A stretch of 64,000 nt of DNA. Origin: CAVTUU01 sp045804965 (GTDB lineage Bacteria > Chloroflexota > Chloroflexia > Thermomicrobiales > UBA6265). The notes under the pieces were generated by a model. That model was not told the DNA's origin, did no database searches, and saw only the letters and a list, made by a program, of their open reading frames with translations. Both the position numbers and the translations under genes were made by a program. This document shows, piece by piece, positions 18,119-26,526 of this stretch (position 1 is its first letter; each line of letters starts with the position of its first letter). Location: assembly GCA_045804965.1 (NCBI GenBank), contig JBJMMD010000002.1, positions 1-64,000 of the forward strand. Direction: 5' to 3'.

Positions 18119-19255
18119 CTACTCCATCAGTCGCTGAATCGTCTCGGTCGCCTTGAGACCGTTGCCGCTCAAGAGCACGACTATCGATTCGTTTGGTGAA
18201 ATCTCGCCGTCGCGAAGAAGTTGGCGCAATCCGGACGCCGCGACGGCGGAAGTTGGTTCAACATAGATACCCATCTTGGCGAGGTCTTGCTGGGCGGACG
18301 CAATCTCCGTCTCGCTCACGGCGACCGCTCCGCCAAGAGAGGAACGAACGGCGGTCAGCACCTCGCGGCCGCGCACCGGCAGGGCGATCGAGGCGCCTTC
18401 GGCGATCGTTGGCTGCCGTTCGAATGCTTGAACGTCGGCATGACCGGCGCTGAACGCAGCATGTACCGGAGCGCAGGTAGCGGGCTGAGCCGCGAACAAC
18501 CTCGGTATTTGCTCGATTTCGCCGGCCGCCTGTAGCAGCCCAAAGGCTTTGGAGGCGCCGAGCAGCATGCTGCCGCTACCTACCGTGACGACGATGTTGT
18601 CCGGCGCCACGTATCCGAGCTGCTCCCAAACTTCAAGCGCCCATGTCTTGGCCCCTTCAATGAAGAATGGATGCCAGTTATGGCTCGCATAGGCGGCCGA
18701 TGGCTCACTTTCGGCCGCGGCGATCGCGGCTCGTGCGACGTCGTCGCGAGTTCCGTCAACCCATGTCACGTGCGCGCCGTAGGCAGCCGATTGTACAAGC
18801 TTGCCGCGTGAGGCTGAAGCCGGAGCGAAGATCGCGCAATCGATACCGGCACGCGCCGAGTAAGCAGCGATTGCGGCCCCAGCATTACCCGAGGAATCTT
18901 CAATCGCGCGCCGCACGCTGCTTGATTTGAGATGCGAAACGAGAATCGCCGCGCCGCGATCCTTGAATGACCCGGTTGGCAGCAGGTGGTCGAGTTTCCA
19001 GTGAACTGGGACGCCGTCGAAGTCGGTTGTGAGCAACGGCGTGACGTGCTCGCCCAGCTTGACAGCATCCCGCCAGGCAACCGGCAAGACGGCCTCGTAT
19101 CGCCAGAGCGAGGGAACGGATTCAACGATGTCTGAGCGCACAAAGGCTTCGGGCCCGTCCCAATTCAGGGGGCCTTGGCACGTTTCGCAGCGCCAAATGG
19201 CACCTTCGGCGTCGGTTGTCCACTTGCAAAGCGAACAAATGAGTCGCTGGTTCAC
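18119..19255 (-). CDS. PLP-dependent threonine synthase-like enzyme with zinc ribbon
   Basis: 378 residues from a GTG at 19255. Cys7, 10, 23 and 26 form an N-terminal ribbon, common in class II threonine synthases. The PLP lysine is Lys98 in LPTGSFKDRG, with DSSGNAGAAIAAYSARAG and the phosphate-binding loop VGSGSMLLG. Threonine synthase makes threonine from O-phosphohomoserine, but other beta-family enzymes (diaminopropionate or cysteate synthase types) look alike. No hom or thrB gene is near. The frame is open upstream to 19801, but that part would run through the ferredoxin promoter and gene, so it is rejected. Confidence 0.8.
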   Translation of the reverse strand: MNQRLICSLCKWTTDAEGAIWRCETCQGPLNWDGPEAFVRSDIVESVPSLWRYEAVLPVAWRDAVKLGEHVTPLLTTDFDGVPVHWKLDHLLPTGSFKDRGAAILVSHLKSSSVRRAIEDSSGNAGAAIAAYSARAGIDCAIFAPASASRGKLVQSAAYGAHVTWVDGTRDDVARAAIAAAESEPSAAYASHNWHPFFIEGAKTWALEVWEQLGYVAPDNIVVTVGSGSMLLGASKAFGLLQAAGEIEQIPRLFAAQPATCAPVHAAFSAGHADVQAFERQPTIAEGASIALPVRGREVLTAVRSSLGGAVAVSETEIASAQQDLAKMGIYVEPTSAVAASGLRQLLRDGEISPNESIVVLLSGNGLKATETIQRLME

Positions 19256-19354
19256 GCTCGATCTCAACTTTTTGCGCTCGGCGCGAAAGCAACTCCTAGG
19301 TTTGCTGTAGCGAGAGGACAAATGCGCCGGGCGTAGGTTGTGCGGCTTGTCCCC

Positions 19355-19384
19355 TGCCGACTTGGTCGGCACGGCTGTTATACT
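19355..19384 (+). promoter_or_regulatory. Candidate ferredoxin promoter with overlapping palindrome
   Basis: An extended -10 element TGTTATACT ends at 19384, about 105 bases before the ferredoxin start. Just upstream, at 19355-19371, is a perfect palindrome TGCCGACTTGGTCGGCA (arms of seven, three-base centre) where a -35 box would lie. This is the expected place for an operator. Confidence 0.45.
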
Positions 19385-19489
19385 TGGCCCGTCCGCGAGT
19401 TCGTCACCGACGAGCGCCTTGCAGGTTTCAGCGGACCAAGCGCATCGCCATGTGACAGCTTCCCACGCGTGGGGAGGAGGAAGCAAGCG

Positions 19490-19732
19490 ATGACGTACGT
19501 CATCACTGAGCCGTGCATTGGCACGAAGGACGCGTCCTGCGTCGAAGTATGTCCAGTCGATTGCATCCACTCCGATGATGCCGCGGATCAGTATTTCATC
19601 AACCCCGACGAATGCATCGACTGCGGTGTCTGTGCTGAGGTCTGCCCGGTCGAGGCCATCTTCTTCGAGGATGACGTGCCCGAACAATGGGCAAACTTCA
19701 TCCCGCTGAACAAGGCCTATTTCAGCAAATAG
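19490..19732 (+). CDS. Ferredoxin (7Fe/8Fe type)
   Basis: 80 residues; the ATG at 19490 has GGAGGAGGAAGC just before it. The first cluster site is CIGTKDASCVEVCPVDC, with the long C-x7-C-x3-C spacing typical of 3Fe-4S/4Fe-4S seven-iron ferredoxins. The second is CIDCGVCAEVCPVEA (C-x2-C-x2... pattern completed by CP), a 4Fe-4S site. It carries electrons in the cytoplasm; the partner enzyme is not evident here. It is divergent from the threonine-synthase-like gene and ends in a strong hairpin. Confidence 0.95.
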   Translation: MTYVITEPCIGTKDASCVEVCPVDCIHSDDAADQYFINPDECIDCGVCAEVCPVEAIFFEDDVPEQWANFIPLNKAYFSK

Positions 19733-19761
19733 ACAAAGAGCCGCCAGCCGCCAAATATGCG

Positions 19762-19797
19762 AGCGGGGACGTGGGAAAAACCGCCCGCGTCCCCGCT
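19762..19797 (+). terminator. Hairpin after the ferredoxin gene
   Basis: AGCGGGGACG (19762-19771) pairs exactly with CGTCCCCGCT (19788-19797), 30 bases after the stop. The PPM-like gene on the other strand ends at 19833, so the hairpin may end transcription from both sides. No T-run is present. Confidence 0.65.
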
Positions 19798-19832
19798 GCA
19801 CAACGGTTCCCTGCGGAATGAAACGTTCAGTG

Positions 19833-22106
19833 TTATGTCGCTTGGGAGTCGCCTGGGATTGTCGCCGACCAGATTTGGTCGCCGCTCAGGATCACGATTT
19901 GACCAGTCCTCTCGTTGACGACCAGATCATCGATCTGGCCAAATGCGAAAGCGGCCCCCGCGACGTATCCGTCCTGCTCAGGTCCAGGGAGCAGATACTC
20001 CTTCGATAGGATTCCTTGCGCATCGAGTCGCGAAATGCGTCCCGACCCATCTGCCCTGTCGGCCAAGTACATGAAGTTTTCGTCGGCCGAACTGTCGAGG
20101 ACAGTCGGATCGGAAACGCCCTTCGGAACCTCCGAGGAAAAGTTCGAGTCAAGCGCTCCCCGATAAAACTTAAGCACGCGGCCATCGTCAAGCAACACGA
20201 AGATCGAGCTGTCGACGACCATATCTCGCCCGTGCGTGAGCTCGACGGCGGCCGTTGACTCCGTCCAGGAATCGGGCACGGCCGTCAGGTGCTCGCTATC
20301 GAACTTCAGAATCTGACCAGTCGCGACGTTGAGCACATAGAAACTGCCATCGAAATAGCCGCAAATGCCGGCGTCCCACGGCACGTTTTTGCCGATCGTG
20401 CCGATTTCCATCCGCTTCCACTTGCCGGTTTTGCCGGTGCGGAAAATCGCCTGGCCGTCAGTGAGCGTCAAACCGGCTTTGTCGGCTGACGCGCCGATTA
20501 GCTCGCCAAGGCGGCCGCCGGAAATCTTCTTGTCTGGATATAACAGCATATTGAGGCTTTTCGTCGCGGGGTCGACTTCGTAGAAGCCGCCTCCGACCAC
20601 ATAGACGTCGTTCCCTTGGCGGACCAATCTCGGCTTTTTGGCGGCGACATTGGCGGGAAGCGTGCCGATCCGCGTCACATTCGTGAGACGAACGATGCCA
20701 GAAGCACGGTCACGGACCGAGGTCAACGCGCGATAGCGCGATTCAAGAACCTTTGCCGACGCGCCGTTCTTTTCCGCTTTTGCGAGGGCTTGCTCGGCAA
20801 GACTCAGCTCAGCGGCAATAGTGACCGCGTTGGTCTCGTACGAGGCCGAAGCTAGCTGCACATCGACGGCGTTGATTGCTGCATCCGCCGCATCGGCGCG
20901 GCCCGCCCGCCGGTTGTAGAGGAAACCGAGACTGGCGGCAAGCACCAGTAACGCTAGCACCATGCTCAAGACCTTCGTCGGAATATGCACGCGGGGACCG
21001 CGCGGCAAATTCGAGCGCAGCCCCATGAACGTCGAGCCGTCGTGCATGCTGCGGTAGACGTGAACGCTTCTTGCGCCGAGCGGAACATGTACAGTCGCCT
21101 GACTGCCGAACGCGCTTGCCAACGCGTTTCGCTTTGGAGAATAGTTTTCGAAGGCATTGAGCAGACGTGTGTGGAACCGCTCAAACCGAGATTCACCTGA
21201 AAGCTCATCGCGCGAAGCGACGCCAAGTGGCTCGAAGGGAGTGACGGCCCAACTCGTCGTACGCTCGTCATGCTCGTCGTTGCCTTCGCCCGCCGGATTT
21301 TCGGACGAGGTTCCACCACGAATCGACACGATGGGTGAAGGAGAGCTGGACAGCTTTGCAGCCTCGTCCACGGGCGGGATGTAGTTTGACGGTTTCCAGG
21401 TGACGGCATCGTTGCTCGTCGCTGAGTACAGCAGGGCGCCAGCTGCCTGGCCCAACTCAAATTCAGCGGCAATCTCCTCGAATCCGGCGAGCACATCGTT
21501 GATCTTGCCGAGAAGACCGGTCGCGAGCGCCGCTTGCTCTACCTTTGCGGCGGACGCCGCTTGACTCAATCCGTGATGAAGCGCCGACGAACAGAGCACC
21601 AGCATATCACCGGGTTGGAAATTCACGACGAGCAGCGCATATTCCTCGTCGTCGTCCTTGGGATTTTCGCTCTCGTCGTGCTTGCCAGTCGGTTTCCTGG
21701 CGAGGGCAGGATGCGCAAAAACATCGCCGTCTTGGACGAGAAGCACGGCGCCCGGCGCGGCGCGGGCGATGACGAGCTGTTCTCCGTCCAAGATAGCGGC
21801 GACGACCCCGGCGTGGCGCAACGCGTGCGAGACGGCACTGCCAATCACCCGAGTCGCGTTTTCACAGCAATCGACCACAATGTCGCGCAGGGCCATCAGC
21901 GGCTGTGCGCGGAATCGCGACCCCGCAGCCTCGACGATTCTCGTCGCGAGCTCGTGCGCGGCGGCGGTCATCGCTACCGGCTCGACCATGACGAGCAGAC
22001 GACGGCCTGAAGCGTCATGGCGAAACTCACCGAAGGCTGGTCCTCGTGGCGGGACCGGCTCGGGAAGGGGCTCTTCCAGAATGTGATCAAACGCGGCTTC
22101 GCTCAC
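19833..22106 (-). CDS. Degenerate PP2C-like domain fused to a membrane helix and beta-propeller
   Basis: 757 residues from a GTG at 22106. The N-terminal 215 residues follow the PPM/PP2C phosphatase pattern (AAHELATRIVEA; GVVAAILDGEQLVIARAAPG with VQDGDVF; PGDMLVLCSSALHHGL), but the metal-binding aspartates of DGMGG, GDSR and CSDGL are missing, so it should be inactive. A charged linker follows, then a membrane helix near residues 385-405 (VLSMVLALLVLAASLGFLY), a coiled-coil-like helix (LSLAEQALAKAEKNGASAK) and a C-terminal beta-propeller-like region (DVYVVGGGFYEVDPATKS; GSFYVLNVATGQILKF). It probably binds a phosphoprotein or a wall component rather than hydrolysing. It lies downstream of the TPR gene on the same strand, 273 bases apart. 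Confidence 0.75.
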   Translation of the reverse strand: MSEAAFDHILEEPLPEPVPPRGPAFGEFRHDASGRRLLVMVEPVAMTAAAHELATRIVEAAGSRFRAQPLMALRDIVVDCCENATRVIGSAVSHALRHAGVVAAILDGEQLVIARAAPGAVLLVQDGDVFAHPALARKPTGKHDESENPKDDDEEYALLVVNFQPGDMLVLCSSALHHGLSQAASAAKVEQAALATGLLGKINDVLAGFEEIAAEFELGQAAGALLYSATSNDAVTWKPSNYIPPVDEAAKLSSSPSPIVSIRGGTSSENPAGEGNDEHDERTTSWAVTPFEPLGVASRDELSGESRFERFHTRLLNAFENYSPKRNALASAFGSQATVHVPLGARSVHVYRSMHDGSTFMGLRSNLPRGPRVHIPTKVLSMVLALLVLAASLGFLYNRRAGRADAADAAINAVDVQLASASYETNAVTIAAELSLAEQALAKAEKNGASAKVLESRYRALTSVRDRASGIVRLTNVTRIGTLPANVAAKKPRLVRQGNDVYVVGGGFYEVDPATKSLNMLLYPDKKISGGRLGELIGASADKAGLTLTDGQAIFRTGKTGKWKRMEIGTIGKNVPWDAGICGYFDGSFYVLNVATGQILKFDSEHLTAVPDSWTESTAAVELTHGRDMVVDSSIFVLLDDGRVLKFYRGALDSNFSSEVPKGVSDPTVLDSSADENFMYLADRADGSGRISRLDAQGILSKEYLLPGPEQDGYVAGAAFAFGQIDDLVVNERTGQIVILSGDQIWSATIPGDSQAT

Positions 22107-22379
22107 TTGCGCCGCGCCTCTCTTCGCTACGATTGTCGAACGTCCACGGCGGCTACATCTTAATGTAACCCATCAGAAGCCAACCCCAACAGACTTGGTG
22201 GAAAAGAACCATTCCGTCGCCTTACTTATCGATTTTCATGTTTCGGGGCGGTTCGATGATCTACCCAAGTGTATCGGCGCGAGCTATCCGCGTCTACATA
22301 AAGTAAGCCTCGAACTGCGGTCACATTGTCCCCGACGTTACTCGCACTACAGACTGCGGCAACCACGGTGAATTCACCG

Positions 22380-24518
22380 CTAGTGAGGCGGGAGCGTCGA
22401 TTCTTCGTAGATCTCGTCGTCTTCGTAGAAGGCGTCGCGATCGTAGGCATCGTCGAGCGGAAACTCTCCCCGCGCCGCCTCCGCTGCTGGCCATTGTTGC
22501 GGTTCGGCCGCGCGAACGTCCGCATACTCGGCAATCGCCTCATCCGCCTGCTGCACAAGTGCCGTACCCTCGGGACCTAGCTCGGCGGCCAGAGCGGCTG
22601 CCCGGTAGAGATAATTCAGCCCCTCGTCGCGGCTGCCATCGGAGGTCAAGATCAGCCCCAAATTGAGTCGGACGAGAGCTTCGGCCCGAACGTCGCCCGC
22701 TTGCTGCGCGAGCGTCAGCGACCGCCGGTACGAGTGGACAGCGCCGTGATCGCCGACCGCATGCTGGGCAGTGGCGAGATGAAGCAAAGACTGCTTGAGC
22801 AACGCCGGTTGATCGACCGTTTCCGCCAGATCGACCGCTCGCCGGTAATGATCGAGCGCGTCCTGAAAATCACGCTGGCTCTGCGCGATTCGGCCCAACC
22901 GGCCGTGCAAGCGCGCCGCTTCCACCCGGTCGCTGGTTTCCACGGCGATGTGCAGCGCCTGATCGTAGAGCGCGGTCGCTTGACCCAGTTGTCGCGTGTC
23001 AAGCGCGAGTCCCGCGAGCGCGCTCAGCAGATGAATCTCTTCACTCGCCTGACCAAGACGGCGGCTTAATTCCAACGCCCGGTGATAGCACTCGCGGGCC
23101 CGCGGAATCTGGCCTGCGGACGCGTGTATCTGCCCCAGCAGCGTCAGCATGCTCGACTGAAGTTCACCATCGTCGATCCGGCGGGCAATGCCGAGCCCTT
23201 CGGTCAGGGCACGCAGTGCATCTTCAGGCTGGTTGAACTTCCACAGCGCCTGACCAATGCTCGCCAGCCATTGCGCCTCATAGACCAAATCGTTTGATCG
23301 GCGGGCGAGGTCGAGCGCTTGCATCAAGTTGTCGAGCGCGTCAGCGGGTCGGCCGACCATCGTGAAGGACGCTCCGATGCCTCCCAACGCCCTTTGTTCG
23401 AGCTTGAGGTCACCCAGCGACGTCGCGAGCGTCCGCGCTTTGGAGAACGCCTGCAATGCTTCATTTGCGTGGCCAAGATCGAGATACGACATGCCCAATC
23501 TGACAGCCCATGTCGCGGCTGCCGAACGGTTACCAAGCCGTTCTTCGAGATCCACGAGCTGACGCTGGTGTTCGGCGACCTCGGGCAGCCGGCCGAGCCG
23601 TCGCTCGGAAGCGATTAACGCCATCAAGCACCGGCTCTCGACCGACAAGTCGCCAATCTGCTGAGCAATGTTGACTCCCATTTCGAGCTGGGGTACTACT
23701 TCCTCGATCCGGCCACTTCTCGCCAGCGTTTCGGCGAGCGCGAGCACGATTCGGCTTTGCAGGCTCAGATCGGCGGTGCGCTGAGCGGCGTCGAGCGCCT
23801 GACGTTGGAGGGCGGCCAGCGTTTCATCGCTGGTGCCCGCGTCCATGAGATCGATCTGGCGGACGAGGGCTTCCGCCACGCCGCGGTGGTAATCGAGCCG
23901 GGCTGCTGAGCGGCTGGCCCGCCGGTAGTAGGACTGCGCGACGATCGTATCGCCGGCCCGCTTCAGGATGTCGCCGAGCAGGAGCGACGAATCGACCTCG
24001 GCCGCGGAATCGGTTGATTCATCGGCAATATCGAGCTGCTGCGACAACAGTATCCGCGCCCGCTCGAATTCGTCCGCCTCGGCCGCACGCATGCCGAGTC
24101 GCGCCAGCGCGAGGCGGCCACCTCGCACGTACCCGGCGCGCTGAGCGATGACGTAGGCGTCGCGAAGCAATTGCTCGCGCTCGCGGCTCGGGTCATCCGG
24201 AGGCAAGAGCGCGTCAAGACTGAGCGCCGCATCGACAATCTGGCGGTCGAAACCCTTCGCCCGCGCAGCCGCATGCGTGAGGCGTGCGAGCACGATCGCG
24301 TACTCTGGATCGTAGTCCGCATTGTCCTCGACCATCTCGTCGAGCACGCGGAAATCTTCGTCGGAAAGCGAATCGAGCACCGCGGGGTGACGCACCTCGT
24401 TGAGCGCGCCTTGCACGGAGCGTCGCCGTTCGACTACTTCGCGCGCGATCTGCATGACGACGGCGCTGTTGCCGTCGTAGCGTCCGCGTCCGCCGAACCA
24501 GCTCGTCAGCTTGCTCAC
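22380..24518 (-). CDS. Tetratricopeptide-repeat protein
   Basis: 712 residues from a GTG at 24518. At least ten TPR units of 34-40 residues can be followed from about residue 150 to 650, for example DALDNLMQALDLARRSND and RARECYHRALELSRRLGQ. The C terminus is strongly acidic. It is a cytoplasmic scaffold; the partner is unknown. Its start overlaps the stop of threonine dehydratase as GTGA, with GAGGAG upstream, so the two are translationally coupled. The PPM-like gene follows, making a possible three-gene unit. Confidence 0.82.
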   Translation of the reverse strand: MSKLTSWFGGRGRYDGNSAVVMQIAREVVERRRSVQGALNEVRHPAVLDSLSDEDFRVLDEMVEDNADYDPEYAIVLARLTHAAARAKGFDRQIVDAALSLDALLPPDDPSREREQLLRDAYVIAQRAGYVRGGRLALARLGMRAAEADEFERARILLSQQLDIADESTDSAAEVDSSLLLGDILKRAGDTIVAQSYYRRASRSAARLDYHRGVAEALVRQIDLMDAGTSDETLAALQRQALDAAQRTADLSLQSRIVLALAETLARSGRIEEVVPQLEMGVNIAQQIGDLSVESRCLMALIASERRLGRLPEVAEHQRQLVDLEERLGNRSAAATWAVRLGMSYLDLGHANEALQAFSKARTLATSLGDLKLEQRALGGIGASFTMVGRPADALDNLMQALDLARRSNDLVYEAQWLASIGQALWKFNQPEDALRALTEGLGIARRIDDGELQSSMLTLLGQIHASAGQIPRARECYHRALELSRRLGQASEEIHLLSALAGLALDTRQLGQATALYDQALHIAVETSDRVEAARLHGRLGRIAQSQRDFQDALDHYRRAVDLAETVDQPALLKQSLLHLATAQHAVGDHGAVHSYRRSLTLAQQAGDVRAEALVRLNLGLILTSDGSRDEGLNYLYRAAALAAELGPEGTALVQQADEAIAEYADVRAAEPQQWPAAEAARGEFPLDDAYDRDAFYEDDEIYEESTLPPH

Positions 24519-25552
24519 CAGGGTTGCTCCTCGTTCACCAGCTGCCTGAACGCATCGTAGGTGATGTTCCCGCCGGAAATGACGGTGCCTACCTTCTTGC
24601 CCGCCAACTGGCTACGGAGCTGATACGCAGCGGCGAATGAAGCCGCGCCGGCGCCTTCGGCGACGATTCGAGTCGTTTCGAGCAACGTCACCATGGCTCG
24701 GCGCAACTCGGCATCAGACACAAGACAAAAGTCGTCAACGTGATCCCACATGATTTGGGCGGGAAGCGCGAAGGCTTCCCGTGTGGCTAAACCTTCCGCA
24801 AACGTGTCCATGCGATCGTAGGCCAACAGCTTGCGCTGCCGCCATGAATCCGCAATGACCGGGGCGCCGGTTGCCTGAACGCCGATCACTTGCAAGGCGG
24901 GGTTGATCGTCTTGCCGACGATGCATCCTCCACTTAGCCCGCTTCCCCCGCCCGCGGGTATCACCAAAACGTCGAGTTCCGGTACGTCCTCCAGCATTTC
25001 CAGCGAATAGGTCGCCACTCCGGCGATCAGATCCGGTTCGTTGGCGGAATGGATGAAATGGGCTCCGTCCCGGTTGGCCCGCTCTTCTGCTTCGCGGCGC
25101 GCCGTGTCGAAGTCGGGACCGTGAAAGACGACACGTGCGCCGAGCCGCTCCATCGCGGCAACTTTGACCGAATTCGCGCCTTCCGGGGCGAAGATCGTGG
25201 CCCTCGCCCCAAATTCCCGCGCCGCGTACGCGACCGATTGCCCATGATTGCCGGTCGATGCGGTGTACAAGCCTTGAGCGCGCTCTTCAGGGGTCATCTG
25301 GCTGAGCAGATAAATCCCTCCCCGGATCTTAAACGCGCCAATCGGCTGTAGGTTTTCGCACTTCAGGTAGAGATCGAATCCGAGGCGCTCAGCGAGCGCG
25401 GCAGGTCGCAACATCGGCGTTCGAGGCAGGTACCGTTGAACTACGTTGCGAGCTTGAAAAACGTCGCGCAACGTGGGAACCGCGTAGACCCTGCCATCGG
25501 GAGTAATGGGCGAGAGCGAATCGGTTGTGCGCTCAATCGCCGGCCGGGCCAT
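24515..25552 (-). CDS. Threonine/serine dehydratase, catalytic domain only
   Basis: 345 residues. PLP lysine Lys75 in GAFKIRGG, the STGNHGQSVAYAA loop, and PAGGGSGLSGGCI for phosphate binding. It would deaminate threonine to 2-oxobutanoate (or serine to pyruvate). There is no C-terminal ACT/regulatory domain, so it is of the catabolic or serine-racemase-like short type and not feedback-inhibited by isoleucine in the usual way. GGAGG lies before the ATG. It overlaps the TPR gene by four bases; that pairing is unusual for an amino-acid enzyme. Confidence 0.9.
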   Translation of the reverse strand: MARPAIERTTDSLSPITPDGRVYAVPTLRDVFQARNVVQRYLPRTPMLRPAALAERLGFDLYLKCENLQPIGAFKIRGGIYLLSQMTPEERAQGLYTASTGNHGQSVAYAAREFGARATIFAPEGANSVKVAAMERLGARVVFHGPDFDTARREAEERANRDGAHFIHSANEPDLIAGVATYSLEMLEDVPELDVLVIPAGGGSGLSGGCIVGKTINPALQVIGVQATGAPVIADSWRQRKLLAYDRMDTFAEGLATREAFALPAQIMWDHVDDFCLVSDAELRRAMVTLLETTRIVAEGAGAASFAAAYQLRSQLAGKKVGTVISGGNITYDAFRQLVNEEQPW

Positions 25553-25696
25553 CTAACGGCCTCCATACAGGGTGAACTGCAGCCAAGTGCCGCGGGGGAA
25601 GCGTGATCACCTCAGCAACGCGCGGCGGTCCGCGGGTCCGATCTCTCGCGGAAACTGACCAGCGGGGCTCAGCTCATCCGGGGAAATCGTGATCGC

Positions 25697-25705
25697 AGTT
25701 TACCA
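25697..25705 (-). promoter_or_regulatory. Candidate extended -10 promoter for threonine dehydratase
   Basis: Minus strand reads TGGTAAACT, one base from the TGGTAGACT element of the GHL10 gene. Transcription would start near 25690, giving a leader of about 138 bases. Confidence 0.4.
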
Positions 25706-25790
25706 CGGAATTGAGCCCGTAGAGGTTCTGTCTCAATTTCAACTAGTCTTGACTTCTCTGCGCTAAATCTGGTCTCAATCCGGTTTATCT

Positions 25791-26513
25791 TCATTTTGTT
25801 TTGACTGCACGGTCAACTGCCGTCGCATGCGCGACACGTTCAGTCTCGTCGTTCAGCGGTTTCAACGTGATCTGTTCGCCGTTGCGGCTCAAACCACGCT
25901 CAATGAGCCAATCCGCCAGGGCCGGGTTCTTCGGCAGCACCGAGCCATGTATGTAGCATCCGAGTGCGTTCTTATAGATCACGCCCTCGGTGCCGTCGCG
26001 TCCGTTATTACCATGTCCGACTTTCACCTTGCCCATCGGCTCGGCGCCTGCACCCAGATGCGTCAATCCACTGTGGTTTTCGAATCCCACCAGATCCCCC
26101 CATTGGCTGTCGACAACGACGTTGCCAATAAAGCGCTCGCGGCCCGCTTCGGACACGATGTCGAACAGGCTGATGCCGGGCAACGGCGCGGCGTCGTGCG
26201 GCCGGTATTCATGACCAAGTAGTTGGTAGCCGCCGCATACAGAGAGCAGCGCCGCGCTGTTTTCGACTGCACGCTTGATCGCCTCGCCCTTTTTCCCCTG
26301 CAGGTCGCGCGAGACAGTAATTTGCTCCTGATCCTGACCGCCGCCGAAGAAAAAGACGTCGACATCCTCGGGCACTGGGTCTCCGATCCCGATCTCGCGG
26401 ACCTCCGGCTCGATCCCGCGCCAGCGCGCGCGCTGAGCGAGGGTGATCACATTCCCGCGATCTCCATAAATGTTCATCTTTGTGCCATAGAGCCAACCAA
26501 TCGTTAGCTTCAT
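25791..26513 (-). CDS. gatD: Lipid II isoglutaminyl synthase, glutamine amidotransferase subunit GatD
   Basis: 240 residues, class I (CobB/CobQ-type) glutaminase. It has YGDRGNVITLAQRARWRGIE at the start, the nucleophile Cys93 in SVCGGYQLLGH, and the partner histidine His189 in GCYIHGSVLPKNP. GatD feeds ammonia to MurT, which amidates the D-glutamate of lipid II. The ATG is 13 bases after the murT stop with AAGGGATGA upstream, so both are in one operon in the order murT-gatD. Confidence 0.92.
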   Translation of the reverse strand: MKLTIGWLYGTKMNIYGDRGNVITLAQRARWRGIEPEVREIGIGDPVPEDVDVFFFGGGQDQEQITVSRDLQGKKGEAIKRAVENSAALLSVCGGYQLLGHEYRPHDAAPLPGISLFDIVSEAGRERFIGNVVVDSQWGDLVGFENHSGLTHLGAGAEPMGKVKVGHGNNGRDGTEGVIYKNALGCYIHGSVLPKNPALADWLIERGLSRNGEQITLKPLNDETERVAHATAVDRAVKTK

Positions 26514-26526
26514 GCCCGCTCATCCC

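Noticed and set aside
19256..19801. N-terminal extension of the threonine-synthase-like gene
   Set aside because: Would run antisense through the ferredoxin gene and its promoter, and does not resemble the family.
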